A DNA stretch of 64,000 nt, from NCBI RefSeq assembly GCF_003194625.1, contig NZ_QHKX01000001.1, positions 372,001-436,000 of the forward strand, given 5' to 3'. The stretch comes from Nocardioides solisilvae (GTDB lineage: Bacteria; Actinomycetota; Actinomycetes; Propionibacteriales; Nocardioidaceae). The notes under the pieces are model-generated. The model had not been told where the DNA came from, ran no database searches, and worked only from the letters and a program-made list of their open reading frames with translations. The position numbers and the translations under genes are program-made. Below are positions 15,414 through 25,916 of the stretch, piece by piece (position 1 is the stretch's first letter; every line of letters begins with the position of its first letter).

Positions 15414-17008
15414 TGGACGGCAACCAGATCCTCACCGCGGGCCTCTTCCTCGCCGTCGTCGCGCTCACCGTCGCCATCACCTTCTGGGCGAGCCGGCAGA
15501 CCTCCGGCGCGGCCGACTACTACGCCGGCGGCCGCGGCTTCTCCGGCTTCCAGAACGGCCTGGCCATCGGCGGCGACTACATGTCGGCGGCGTCCTTCCT
15601 CGGCATCTCCGGCGCCATCGCGCTCTACGGCTACGACGGCTTCCTCTACTCGATCGGCTTCCTCGTCGCCTGGCTCGTCGCCCTGCTGCTGGTCGCCGAG
15701 GTGCTGCGCAACTCGGGCCGCTACACGATGGCCGACCAGCTCGCCTACCGGATGAAGCAGCGCCCGGTCCGCACCGCCGCCGCGGTCAGCACCGTCGCGG
15801 TCTCGATCTTCTACCTGCTGGCCCAGATGGTCGGCGCCGGCGCCCTGGTCGCCCTGCTGCTCGGCGTCGAGAGCGGCGCCGTCAAGAACCTCACGATCTT
15901 CATCGTGGGCGCCCTGATGATCTTCTACGTCACCGTCGGCGGGATGAAGGGCACCACCTGGGTGCAGATCGTCAAGGCGGTCCTCCTGATGACCGGCTCG
16001 GCGCTCATCGTCGTCCTGGTGCTGCTGAAGTTCGACTTCAACGTCTCCGACCTGCTCGGGGCCGCGTCGACCAACAACGGCGCGGGCCAGGCGTTCCTCG
16101 AGCCGGGCCTGAGGTACGGCGCCGACCTCACGAGCAAGATCGACTTCCTGTCGCTCGGCCTCGCCCTGGTCCTCGGCACCGCGGGCCTGCCGCACATCCT
16201 GATCCGCTTCTACACCACCCCGACCTCGCGGGACGCCCGCAAGTCGGTGCTCTGGGCGATCGGACTGATCGGCACGTTCTACCTCTTCACCCTGGTCCTG
16301 GGCTTCGGCGCCGCGGCGCTGATCGACCCCGGCGACTTCGACGCGGCGGGCAACCTGGCCGCCCCGCGGCTGGCCGAGGTGGTCGGCGGCGGCGTCGGCA
16401 CCGTGGGCGGCGCGATCCTGCTCGCCCTGATCGCGGCGGTCGCCTTCGCGACGATCCTCGCGGTGGTGGCGGGCCTGACGCTGACCTCGTCGATGTCGGT
16501 GGCCCACGACATCTACAACTCGGTGATCCGCAAGGGACAGGCCACCGAGAAGGAGGAGATGAGGGTGTCGCGGATCGCGGCCGGCGTGATCGGCCTCGTG
16601 GCCATCCTGCTCGCCATCCCGGCCCAGTCGCTCAACATCGCCTTCCTCGTGGCGCTGGCCTTCGCAGTCGCCGCCTCGGCCAACCTGCCGGCGATCCTCT
16701 ACAACATGTTCTGGCGCGGCTTCAACACCCGCGGCGCCGTGTGGAGCATCTACGGCGGCCTCATCTCGGCCGTCGGCCTGGTGATCTTCTCGCCGGTCTT
16801 CTCCGGCAGCGAGACGGCGCTCTTCCCGGACGCCGACTTCGCCTGGTTCCCGCTGGCCAACCCGGGCATCGTCTCGATCCCGCTCGGCTTCCTGCTCGGG
16901 TTCATCGGGTCGGTCACCTCCAAGGAGCCCGACGCGGCGGAGCGCTACACCGAGCTCGAGGTCCGCGCCCTCACCGGCGCGGGCGCCGAGCAGGCCGTCC
17001 AGCACTGA
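15413..17008 (+). CDS. ActP/MctC-like cation:acetate symporter
   Basis: The 531-residue SSS-family permease has 13 or so membrane segments, with [47 protein letters not shown] and the cytoplasmic tail typical of acetate or monocarboxylate symporters. The DUF485 gene before it, acs after it and the Crp-like site fit acetate uptake and activation. Its likely substrates include acetate, propionate and pyruvate. Confidence 0.9.
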   Translation: MDGNQILTAGLFLAVVALTVAITFWASRQTSGAADYYAGGRGFSGFQNGLAIGGDYMSAASFLGISGAIALYGYDGFLYSIGFLVAWLVALLLVAEVLRNSGRYTMADQLAYRMKQRPVRTAAAVSTVAVSIFYLLAQMVGAGALVALLLGVESGAVKNLTIFIVGALMIFYVTVGGMKGTTWVQIVKAVLLMTGSALIVVLVLLKFDFNVSDLLGAASTNNGAGQAFLEPGLRYGADLTSKIDFLSLGLALVLGTAGLPHILIRFYTTPTSRDARKSVLWAIGLIGTFYLFTLVLGFGAAALIDPGDFDAAGNLAAPRLAEVVGGGVGTVGGAILLALIAAVAFATILAVVAGLTLTSSMSVAHDIYNSVIRKGQATEKEEMRVSRIAAGVIGLVAILLAIPAQSLNIAFLVALAFAVAASANLPAILYNMFWRGFNTRGAVWSIYGGLISAVGLVIFSPVFSGSETALFPDADFAWFPLANPGIVSIPLGFLLGFIGSVTSKEPDAAERYTELEVRALTGAGAEQAVQH

Positions 17009-17045
17009 GCGCCCGCCCCGCGCGGACGTCGCACGCCCCCTCGCG

Positions 17046-17091
17046 GACGTCGTACGGAGGGTGGGGACGCTCCCACCGTCCGTACGACGTC
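17046..17091. terminator. large inverted repeat between symporter and acs
   Basis: GACGTCGTACGGA (17046-17058) pairs with TCCGTACGACGTC (17079-17091). After one mismatch a further six base pairs (17060-17065 with 17072-17077) extend the stem. There is no U-tract. It probably ends symporter transcripts before the acs promoter region. Confidence 0.5.
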
Positions 17092-17160
17092 CCGGCGGTC
17101 TCGGTAGATTCACGACGAGACCCCCGTCACACACATCACTCGACCCAGGAGCCCATCCCC

Positions 17161-19137
<1,977 letters not shown>

Positions 19138-19168
19138 GGCCCCCGGCCTCCTCCTCCCCTTCTCCCCG

Positions 19169-19239
19169 AGTAACGCGCCGTGACGGCGACTCCCGCTGCG
19201 TCATTTCAGGGTGGGTAGTGGCCGTCACGGCGCGTTACT
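19169..19239. terminator. two-way hairpin between acs and nhaA
   Basis: AGTAACGCGCCGTGACGGC (19169-19187) and its exact reverse complement (19221-19239) form a 19-bp stem. The right arm contains the nhaA stop codon (19225-19227). It is placed to end both convergent genes. Confidence 0.7.
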
Positions 19240-20652
19240 TGTCGCGGGCCGGGTCGGGGGCCGGGTCGGGGCCGGGTCGTCGTGGTGCTGCTCGGGCTTC
19301 GGGGAGAGGGCGAGCAGGGCCACGACGCCCAGGAGCGCGGCGATCACCGACGCACCGAGGATGCCGACCTTGGCCTCCTCGGTGAGCAGCTCGGCGCCCG
19401 GGAACGAGAGCCCGGCGATGAAGAGGCTGACCGTGAACCCGATGCCGGCGACCATGCCGAGCCCACCCACCATCGGCCAGGTGGTGCGCTCGGGGAGCCG
19501 CCCGAGCCCCGCCTTCACGGCGAGGAAGCTGAAGAGCAGGATCCCCACCGGCTTGCCGATCACCAGACCCGCCACGATGCCGAGCGCGATGCTCGACTCC
19601 AGCGCCTCGCCGAGGACGCCGCCGCCGAGGTGGACGCCGGCGTTGGCGAGGGCGAAGACGGGGAGGACGAAGTACGCCGAGAGGGGGTGCAGCGTCGTCT
19701 GCAACCGCTCCACCACCGGCACCGACTCGTTGAGCAGGAACCGCAGCCGGACGAGCTCCTCGGAGTCGAGCTTGTGGTCCGCCAGCGCCTGCTGGGCGTA
19801 GGTGCGGGCGACCTCCTCCTTGAGCAGGGGCACCGCAGGGGTGATCAGGCCGACCGCGACGCCGGCCAGGGTCGCGTGGACGCCCGACTCCAGGAGCGCG
19901 AACCAGAGCACGACGCCGACCACGACGTAGGCCCAGGTCGCCCAGACCTTCACCGCGCGCATGAGGAGCATGAGCAGGAGCAGCGCGATCGCGAGGCCGA
20001 GCCACTCCAGGGCCAGGTCGTCGGTGTAGAAGACGGCGATCACGACGATGGCGCCGATGTCGTCGACGATGGCCAGGGTCAGCAGGAAGAGGCGGGCCGC
20101 CGACGGGATCCGCCGGCCGAGGACTCCGAGGACGCCGACCGCGAAGGCGATGTCGGTCGCCATCGGGATCCCCCAGCCGGACGCACCGTCGCCGCCAGCC
20201 ACCACCGCGGTGTAGATCAGGGCGGGGACGACCATGCCGCCGAAGGCCGCCACGATCGGCAGCGCCGCCGACCTGGGGTCGCGCAGGTCGCCGTTGACCA
20301 GCTCGTACTTGATCTCGAGGCCGACGACGAAGAAGAAGATCACCATGAGGGCGTCGTTGACCCAGTGCTGCAGGCTCTCCGACAGCTCGACGAAGCCGAG
20401 GTCGAGGGTCAGGTAGGTGTGCCACAGGTCGTCGTACGACGAAGCCCACGGCGAGTTGGCCCACACGAGCGCCGCGACGGTCGCCAGCAGCAGGAGGATC
20501 GAGCCGGCGGCCTCGACACGGAGGAACTCCCGCAGCGGCCGGGCCACCAGCCGGGCCAGCGGGCGGTCGCTCTGCGTGAGGACGGGACCGGACTGCCAGA
20601 CCTCGTCGTCGGCGGGGTGTCGGCGGTCGTCAGAGGGGTTCTTCGAACTCAC
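19225..20652 (-). CDS. nhaA: Na+/H+ antiporter NhaA
   Basis: The 475-residue antiporter has about 12 membrane segments and NhaA signatures: FFFVVGLEIKYELVNGDLRD, IPMATDIAFAVGVLGVLG and LTLAIVDDIGAI, whose two adjacent Asp are the ion-binding pair, plus GIGFTVSLFIAGLSF. It exports sodium in exchange for protons. GTG 20652 is preceded by GGAAGG. TAGGCT on the minus strand (20740-20745) is a likely -10, giving an 80-nt leader. The last codons lie in the terminator stem. Confidence 0.95.
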   Translation of the reverse strand: MSSKNPSDDRRHPADDEVWQSGPVLTQSDRPLARLVARPLREFLRVEAAGSILLLLATVAALVWANSPWASSYDDLWHTYLTLDLGFVELSESLQHWVNDALMVIFFFVVGLEIKYELVNGDLRDPRSAALPIVAAFGGMVVPALIYTAVVAGGDGASGWGIPMATDIAFAVGVLGVLGRRIPSAARLFLLTLAIVDDIGAIVVIAVFYTDDLALEWLGLAIALLLLMLLMRAVKVWATWAYVVVGVVLWFALLESGVHATLAGVAVGLITPAVPLLKEEVARTYAQQALADHKLDSEELVRLRFLLNESVPVVERLQTTLHPLSAYFVLPVFALANAGVHLGGGVLGEALESSIALGIVAGLVIGKPVGILLFSFLAVKAGLGRLPERTTWPMVGGLGMVAGIGFTVSLFIAGLSFPGAELLTEEAKVGILGASVIAALLGVVALLALSPKPEQHHDDPAPTRPPTRPATSNAP

Positions 20653-20779
20653 GTGGCGGGACCTTCCGGGGTCGTGGACAGGGCAACCGCCGCCCGGTCG
20701 GACGGCGAGCCGACCAGACTTCCCGGCACTCCGTCTCTCAGCCTAGCAACGGCCCCTGTGGCCCACTTCACGGGTTGTG

Positions 20780-20785
20780 TAGGGT
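20780..20785 (+). promoter_or_regulatory. candidate -10 of leaderless holin-like gene
   Basis: TAGGGT, 6 nt before ATG 20792. Confidence 0.45.
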
Positions 20786-20791
20786 CGCGCC

Positions 20792-21190
20792 ATGGCAACC
20801 GAACCGGTCAAGGACACCGATCCGACCATCGGCCGACTGGTCAGCGACGCAACCCGGGACATCTCCACCCTGATCAACAAGGAGATCCAGCTCGCGAAGT
20901 CCGAGCTCAAGGTCAGCGTCAAGGCCGGCGGCACGGGGATCGGGCTCTTCGCGGCTGCCGCGTTCGTCGGGCTGCTCGCGCTCATCCTCTTCTCGTGGAC
21001 GCTCGTCTACCTCATCCACTGGGGCGGCAGCGGCCTGGCGCTGCACTGGGCCTTCCTCATCGTGACCGTGCTCTACCTGCTGGTCGCCGGCGTGCTCGGC
21101 CTCCTGGGCTACCGGGCGGTCCGCAAGGTCCGCGCACCCGAGCGGGCGATCCACCAGGCGCAGGCCACGAAGGCCGCCCTCAAGCGCTGA
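20792..21190 (+). CDS. phage holin family / Holin-X-like membrane protein
   Basis: The 132-residue protein has an amphipathic N-region (LVSDATRDISTLINKEIQLAKSEL, about 13-36) and two membrane segments (about 50-73 and 84-112). This is the common actinobacterial DUF1469/Holin-X architecture. It is not part of a prophage. It is a single gene in the position of Rv3669, and its function is unknown. Confidence 0.8.
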   Translation: MATEPVKDTDPTIGRLVSDATRDISTLINKEIQLAKSELKVSVKAGGTGIGLFAAAAFVGLLALILFSWTLVYLIHWGGSGLALHWAFLIVTVLYLLVAGVLGLLGYRAVRKVRAPERAIHQAQATKAALKR

Positions 21191-21200
21191 GCCCCCGGCC

Positions 21201-21259
21201 CCCACCGGACGTCATCAGCCCCGGTCGCCCCGGCGACCTCAAGTGATGACGTCCGTGGG
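21201..21259. terminator. nested inverted repeat after holin-like gene
   Basis: CCCACCGGACGTCATCA (21201-21217) pairs with TGATGACGTCCGTGGG (21244-21259) with one bulged base. A second hairpin, GGTCGC/GCGACC (21223-21238), sits inside. It lies between the convergent holin-like and marP genes. Confidence 0.55.
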
Positions 21260-21292
21260 AGCGAGACAGTCACTCTGCGCTCGGCCGGTGGG

Positions 21293-22468
21293 TCAGCCGC
21301 TGCAGTCGCCGGTCTCGACGGGGTCGCTGCCGCGCACGCCCAGCGTGGCGCTCTCGGCGACCTGGGCGGCGGTGAGCGCGTAGCCGGTCTTGGCGTCGGA
21401 GACCGAGGCGGCGAAGACCACCCCGACGACCCGTCCGTCGGAGTCGACGACCGGCCCGCCCGAGTTGCCGGGCCGTACCTTGGCGCGCAGCGAGAGGACC
21501 TCGCGGATCACCGCGCCCTCGCCGTAGATGTCGGGCGACCGCAGCCGCTGCTCGGCGCGGACCCGGCCGCTCTGCACGTCGTAGGGCCCGTCCTGCGGGT
21601 AGCCCAGGACCGCGACGGGCTCCTTGGCGGCCACCTCGGGGTCGAACGCCAGCACCGGCAGCCCGTCGGCGGCGAAGGCGAGGACCGCCACGTCGAGGTC
21701 GGGGTCGTAGTGGACGACCTTCGCCGGCACCGGCCCGCCCGCCAGCACCACCTCGGGCTCCTCCACCCCCGCGACCACGTGGGCGTTGGTCATCAGCCGG
21801 CCGGCGGAGTAGTGGAACCCGGTCCCCTCGATGCCGCGGCCGCAGGAGCTGGTGCCGTAGACCTTCAGCACCGCCGGCGCCGCGGCCACGACGTCGGGGT
21901 CGGTGAGCATCCGGTCGTCGCCCGCCTCCACGTCGACGATCCGCTCCGGCGCGAAGGGCTCGAGGTAGCGCGGGAAGAACGTCGTGCCGACGACGTCGTT
22001 GAAGGCCGCCAGCAGCCGGTCGGCCCCGTCGGGCAGGGCCCGGTCGACCCGGGCCAGCACCTCGGAGCTGCGCACCAGCGGCGTGACGCCGCCGATCCGG
22101 GAGCCGGAGATCGCGACGCCCAGCGCCCAGGCGACCAGCAGGACGGCGACGGCGCTGAGCAGCGCTCCCCCGACCGCGTCGACGGCACGCACCGGCTGCC
22201 AGGTGAGCCGGTCGCGGATTCGCGCCCCGACGTACTGCATGACCGCCTGGCCCAACGAGGCGCTGAGGATCACGAGGAAGAGGGCGCCCAGCGAGACCCA
22301 GAGGGAGGGGGCCGCGTCGCCCAGCGCCTTGGGCGCCAACCAGACCCCCGCCAGCCCGCCGGCGAGCAGCCCCGCCGTCGCGCTGGCGCCCGTGACGAAG
22401 CCCTGCCAGTACCCGGAGAGGGCGTAGGTGGCCGCGACGACCAGGAGCACCCAGTCCAGGACGTTCAC
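21293..22468 (-). CDS. marP: MarP-like periplasmic serine protease
   Basis: The 391-residue protein has four N-terminal membrane segments (about 5-120, CvpA-like) and a trypsin-like protease domain with H230 (TNAHVV), D259 (DPDLDVAVL) and S336 (RPGNSGGPV). C209 and C389 are placed like the regulatory disulfide of mycobacterial MarP. That enzyme is needed for acid and oxidative stress survival and acts on envelope proteins. GTG 22468 follows GGGAG. It is the last gene of nth-tlpA-Nudix-marP, as in Rv3674c-Rv3671c. Confidence 0.9.
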   Translation of the reverse strand: MNVLDWVLLVVAATYALSGYWQGFVTGASATAGLLAGGLAGVWLAPKALGDAAPSLWVSLGALFLVILSASLGQAVMQYVGARIRDRLTWQPVRAVDAVGGALLSAVAVLLVAWALGVAISGSRIGGVTPLVRSSEVLARVDRALPDGADRLLAAFNDVVGTTFFPRYLEPFAPERIVDVEAGDDRMLTDPDVVAAAPAVLKVYGTSSCGRGIEGTGFHYSAGRLMTNAHVVAGVEEPEVVLAGGPVPAKVVHYDPDLDVAVLAFAADGLPVLAFDPEVAAKEPVAVLGYPQDGPYDVQSGRVRAEQRLRSPDIYGEGAVIREVLSLRAKVRPGNSGGPVVDSDGRVVGVVFAASVSDAKTGYALTAAQVAESATLGVRGSDPVETGDCSG

Positions 22469-22473
22469 GCGAC

Positions 22474-23190
22474 TTACTCCCGCAGGTTGGTGTTGGGCGC
22501 CAGGTCGGCCCGCGTCTGCACACCCTGCAGCATGTGGGGCGGAAGGTCACGCATCCGGGACCTGTCCCACTCCGTGCCCCATCCGACGAAGTCGAAGAGC
22601 CGGGCGAGGATCCCGGCGGTGAACCCCCACAGGATCACCTCCTTCTCCTCGCCGATGAGGAAGCCCGGGCCGACCCACCCCGAGGGGTGGCGGACGTTGA
22701 CCCGGTTGTCGGGATCGAGGAGCTCGGAGATCCGCTCGTGGTGGATCGCGTGCACCTCGTCGGGGCTCACCACGCTCACCTCGCCCCGGTCGCGCCAGTA
22801 GCCCAGCACGGGCGTGACCGCGAAGTTGGCCGGCGGCAGCCAGAGCTCGGGCAGCTCGCCGAAGACGTCGACCTCGGCGGGGGCCAGCCCGATCTCCTCC
22901 CACGCCTCGCGCAGGGCCGCCTCGACCACGGTCTCGCCGGGGTCGATGTGGCCCCCGGGGAAGGAGACCTGCCCCGGCTGGCTGCGCATGTGGTGGGCCC
23001 GCTCGGTCAGCAGCACCTCGGGCTCGCCGTCGGCGGTCTCGGCGAAGACCATGAGGACGGCCCCGCGCCGCGGGTCGCTGCCCTCCGGGACGACGAAGCG
23101 GGTGAGGTGGTCGGCGGTCACCTCGTGGCAGCGCTCGACGACCGGGCGCAGCCACGCGGGGAAGCGGTCGGCGTCCTGGGCGCGGGTCAC
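22474..23190 (-). CDS. Nudix CoA pyrophosphatase-like hydrolase
   Basis: The 238-residue protein has the Nudix box GHIDPGETVVEAALREAWEE(IG) and, just before it, LLTERAHHMRSQPGQVSFPGG, the signature of the CoA-cleaving Nudix group. It should split CoA or related pyrophosphates into phosphopantetheine and ADP-type products. GTG 23190 overlaps the tlpA stop. It corresponds to Rv3672c. Confidence 0.85.
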   Translation of the reverse strand: MTRAQDADRFPAWLRPVVERCHEVTADHLTRFVVPEGSDPRRGAVLMVFAETADGEPEVLLTERAHHMRSQPGQVSFPGGHIDPGETVVEAALREAWEEIGLAPAEVDVFGELPELWLPPANFAVTPVLGYWRDRGEVSVVSPDEVHAIHHERISELLDPDNRVNVRHPSGWVGPGFLIGEEKEVILWGFTAGILARLFDFVGWGTEWDRSRMRDLPPHMLQGVQTRADLAPNTNLRE

Positions 23191-23765
23191 ACGGCCCCCA
23201 GGTGGGTCTCGACGAGCTCCTCGAGGTGGTCCAGGCTCCGCACCTCGACGAAGAGCTGGCCGGTGACCTCGCCGTCGGCGTCGACGAAGGCGAGGAACGG
23301 CAGGCCGCGCAGCGGCGGGAACGGGGCGGCGGCGTTGAGCTCGCCCTCGAGGTCGGTGTAGAGCGGGTAGGTCACGCCCGTCTCCCCCACCAGGTCCCGG
23401 GCCTCCTGGACCTTGGGGTCCTGGAAGTCGACGCCGACGACGTCGACCCGACCGGCGTACTTCTCCGAGAACTCCTGCAGGATCGGCATCTCCTCGCGGC
23501 ACGGGCCGCACCAGGACGCCCACAGGTTGACCACGGCCGGCCCCTCGAGGGTGGCGAGGTCCAGCGGCGGCCCGCCGTCGAAGGAGTCGAGCTCGACGGC
23601 GGGCAGCGGGGCGGGCAGCTCGACTCCTGCCGCGCCGCCGCCGGACTCCCCCGAGCCGCCCGAGCCGCCGGAGCCGCCGGAGCCGCCCGAGCCGCCCGAG
23701 CAGCCGGCGGCCAGGACGGCGGCCAGCAACCCGGCGAGCAGCCGCGCGGTCGTGCGCGGCCTCAT
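23187..23765 (-). CDS. TlpA/ResA-like thioredoxin lipoprotein
   Basis: The 192-residue protein has a lipobox LAAVLAAGC (Cys22), a GGS-repeat linker (about 24-44) and a thioredoxin fold with [15 protein letters not shown], so a CGPC redox centre outside the membrane. It probably reduces disulfides in cell-envelope proteins or cytochrome c maturation. It sits between nth and the Nudix gene with 4-bp overlaps on both sides, as in Rv3673c. The redox link to the MarP disulfide two genes on is an inference. Confidence 0.88.
   Translation of the reverse strand: MRPRTTARLLAGLLAAVLAAGCSGGSGGSGGSGGSGGSGESGGGAAGVELPAPLPAVELDSFDGGPPLDLATLEGPAVVNLWASWCGPCREEMPILQEFSEKYAGRVDVVGVDFQDPKVQEARDLVGETGVTYPLYTDLEGELNAAAPFPPLRGLPFLAFVDADGEVTGQLFVEVRSLDHLEELVETHLGAV
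23652..23700. repeat. tandem GGS-coding repeat in lipoprotein linker
   Basis: Six imperfect 9-nt units, each coding for Gly-Gly-Ser or close to it, directly follow the lipobox cysteine. They form a flexible spacer between the membrane anchor and thioredoxin domain. Confidence 0.8.
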
Positions 23766-24499
23766 GCCGGCCCCTGGGTGCGCACCAGGGCGGCCGCGGC
23801 CACCGGGTCGGTCGGCCCCTCGCCGTACGACGGGCACCAGCGGGCGACCGGGCACGCCCCGCACGCCGGCTTCTTGGCGTGGCAGCGGCGGCGGCCGTGC
23901 CAGATGACGCGGTGGGAGAGCATGGTCCAGTCCTTCTTGTCGAACAGCGCGGCCACCGCGTGCTCGACCTTGACCGGGTCGGTCTCCTGCGTCCACCCGA
24001 AGCGACGCGCCAGGCGCCCGAAGTGGGTGTCGACGGTGATGCCGGGGACGTCGAAGGCGTTGCCGAGCACCACGAAGGCCGTCTTGCGGCCCACGCCCGG
24101 CAGGGTGACCAGGTCCTCCAGGCGGCCCGGCACCTCGCCGTCGTACCGCTCCACGATGGCCGCGCTCAGCTTGAGCAGCGACTCGGTCTTGGCGCGGAAG
24201 AAGCCGAGCGGGCCGACGATCTGCTCGAGGTGCTCCCGCGGAGCGGCCGCCATCGCCCGTGCGTCGGGGTAGGCCGCGAAGAGCGTGGGTCGCACCGCGT
24301 TGACCCGCCGGTCGGTGGTCTGCGCGCTGAGGACGGTGACGACCAGCAGCTGGAAGGCGTCGTCGAAGTCGAGCTCGCAGTGGGCGTCGGGGTAGGTCTC
24401 GGCCAGCACCCGGTGCACCTTGCGGGCCCGACGGACCAGGGTGGTGTCGGGGCGGGGCGGCGCGACTGGCGGAGGGGCTGAGGACCGGGCGGCGGGCAC
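23762..24499 (-). CDS. nth: endonuclease III
   Basis: The 245-residue DNA glycosylase/AP lyase repairs oxidised pyrimidines. It has the helix-hairpin-helix [10 protein letters not shown] with the catalytic Lys, [11 protein letters not shown] with the catalytic Asp, and the [4Fe-4S] pattern C-X6-C-X2-C-X5-C ([17 protein letters not shown]). GTG 24499 is supported by TACGCT 6 nt upstream. Divergent from crp; first gene of the nth-tlpA-Nudix-marP operon. Confidence 0.95.
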   Translation of the reverse strand: MPAARSSAPPPVAPPRPDTTLVRRARKVHRVLAETYPDAHCELDFDDAFQLLVVTVLSAQTTDRRVNAVRPTLFAAYPDARAMAAAPREHLEQIVGPLGFFRAKTESLLKLSAAIVERYDGEVPGRLEDLVTLPGVGRKTAFVVLGNAFDVPGITVDTHFGRLARRFGWTQETDPVKVEHAVAALFDKKDWTMLSHRVIWHGRRRCHAKKPACGACPVARWCPSYGEGPTDPVAAAALVRTQGPA

Positions 24500-24505
24500 G
24501 CGCCC

Positions 24506-24511
24506 AGCGTA
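24506..24511 (-). promoter_or_regulatory. candidate -10 of leaderless nth
   Basis: TACGCT on the minus strand, 6 nt before GTG 24499. Confidence 0.45.
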
Positions 24512-24665
24512 CGGGGGGCCGCCGACAGCACCGGGACGGCGACGGCCCGCACGCGCCGGTTGACCCGGTTCTCCCCCTGTGACGCCCACCACGGCTAGGA
24601 TCGGCGGAGCAACCCGCCCGCTGCACGGCCCCTGGCCCGACCGCAACCCATCCGGAGGACTTCTC

Positions 24666-25343
24666 GTGGACAACGACGTGCTGCGCCAGGCACCGCTCTT
24701 CAGCAGCCTGGACGACGAGGCCGCCAGCGCCCTGCGCAGCTCGATGGCCGAGACCCGGCTGCGTCGCGGCGAGGTGCTCTTCCACGAGGGCGACTCCGGC
24801 GACCGGCTCTACATCGTCGTCGAGGGCAAGGTGAAGCTCGGCCGCTCGGCCGCCGACGGCCGCGAGAACCTGCTGGCCGTGATGGGTCCCGGCCAGATGT
24901 TCGGCGAGCTCTCGCTCTTCGACCCCGGCCCGCGCTCGGCGACGGTCACGGCCGTCACCGACGCCTCGTTCGCCTCCCTCTCCCACGACGACCTGCTCAA
25001 GTGGCTCGACGGCCGCCCGATGGTCGCCCGCGGCCTGCTCGGCCAGCTCGCGGCCCGGCTGCGCAAGTCCAACGACGTCGTCTCCGACCTGGTCTTCTCC
25101 GACGTGCCCGGCCGCGTGGCCAAGGCGCTGCTCGACCTGGCCGACCGCTTCGGTCGCACCGCCGACGACGGCGTCCACGTGCACCACGACCTCACCCAGG
25201 AGGAGCTCGCCCAGCTGGTCGGCGCCTCCCGCGAGACCGTCAACAAGGCGCTGGCCGACTTCGCCTCGCGCGGCTGGATCCGCCTCGAGCCCCGCTCCGT
25301 CGTGATCATGGACCTCGAGCGGCTCGGCCGCCGGGCCCGCTGA
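24666..25343 (+). CDS. crp: Crp/GlxR-like global transcription regulator
   Basis: The 225-residue regulator has a cyclic-nucleotide-binding beta roll (about 10-125, with [17 protein letters not shown] as phosphate-binding cassette) and a C-terminal winged HTH ([24 protein letters not shown]). It matches Rv3676/GlxR in size and in its place beside nth. GGAGG lies 8 nt before GTG 24666; TAGGAT (24596-24601) is a possible -10. It probably controls carbon uptake genes; a Crp-like site occurs at 15003. Confidence 0.93.
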   Translation: MDNDVLRQAPLFSSLDDEAASALRSSMAETRLRRGEVLFHEGDSGDRLYIVVEGKVKLGRSAADGRENLLAVMGPGQMFGELSLFDPGPRSATVTAVTDASFASLSHDDLLKWLDGRPMVARGLLGQLAARLRKSNDVVSDLVFSDVPGRVAKALLDLADRFGRTADDGVHVHHDLTQEELAQLVGASRETVNKALADFASRGWIRLEPRSVVIMDLERLGRRAR

Positions 25344-25412
25344 AAGTTCCTCCCTCCGCCTGACCCCCGAGGGCGCCCCTGCCCGCGTCCAGGGCTGTGA
25401 AGGGGGTGGGCG

Positions 25413-25916
25413 ATGCGCGCCGACGAGCAGCAGTTCCAGGAGTTCGTGGCCGCGCGGTCGCGCGCCCTGGGCCGGACGGCGTACCTCCTCACCGGTGACC
25501 ACCACCTCGCCGAGGACCTCCTCCAGACCGCGCTCATGCAGGCGGCCCGGCACTGGGAGCGGATCGAGGGGCACCCCGAGGCCTACGTCCGCCGCACGCT
25601 CTACCACCAGAACATCTCCTGGTGGCGGAAGCGGCGGTTCCGCGAGCGGTCCCTCGAGTCGTACGACGACCGTCCGGCCGCGCCGTCCGACCCCACCCTG
25701 CGGCTGACCCTCGACGAGGCGCTCCGCCGGCTCACCACGAAGCATCGCACCGTGCTGGTGCTGCGCTTCTACGAGGACCTCACCGAGGTCCAGACCGCCG
25801 CCGCGCTCGGCATCTCCGCCGGCACGGTGAAGTCCACGACCCGCCAGGCGCTGGCCCGGTTGCGGGCCCTCGCGCCCGAGCTCGCCGAGCTGGTGGGGGC
25901 AGGAGACCCGTCATGA
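25413..25916 (+). CDS. SigE-family ECF sigma factor
   Basis: The 167-residue sigma factor has region 2 (FQEFVAARSRALGRTAYLLTGDHHLAEDLLQTALMQAARHW, split at about 7-47) and region 4 (LRRLTTKHRTVLVLRFYEDLTEVQTAAALGISAGTVKSTTRQALARLR). It fits the actinobacterial SigE family (TIGR02983). AAGGGGGT precedes the ATG. Its stop overlaps the start of a membrane protein (ATGA), which is the expected place for a regulator. Confidence 0.9.
   Translation: MRADEQQFQEFVAARSRALGRTAYLLTGDHHLAEDLLQTALMQAARHWERIEGHPEAYVRRTLYHQNISWWRKRRFRERSLESYDDRPAAPSDPTLRLTLDEALRRLTTKHRTVLVLRFYEDLTEVQTAAALGISAGTVKSTTRQALARLRALAPELAELVGAGDPS

Noticed and set aside
20792..21190. Prophage remnant
   Set aside because: The holin-like protein is a common chromosomal membrane protein in this gene order; no other phage gene is nearby.
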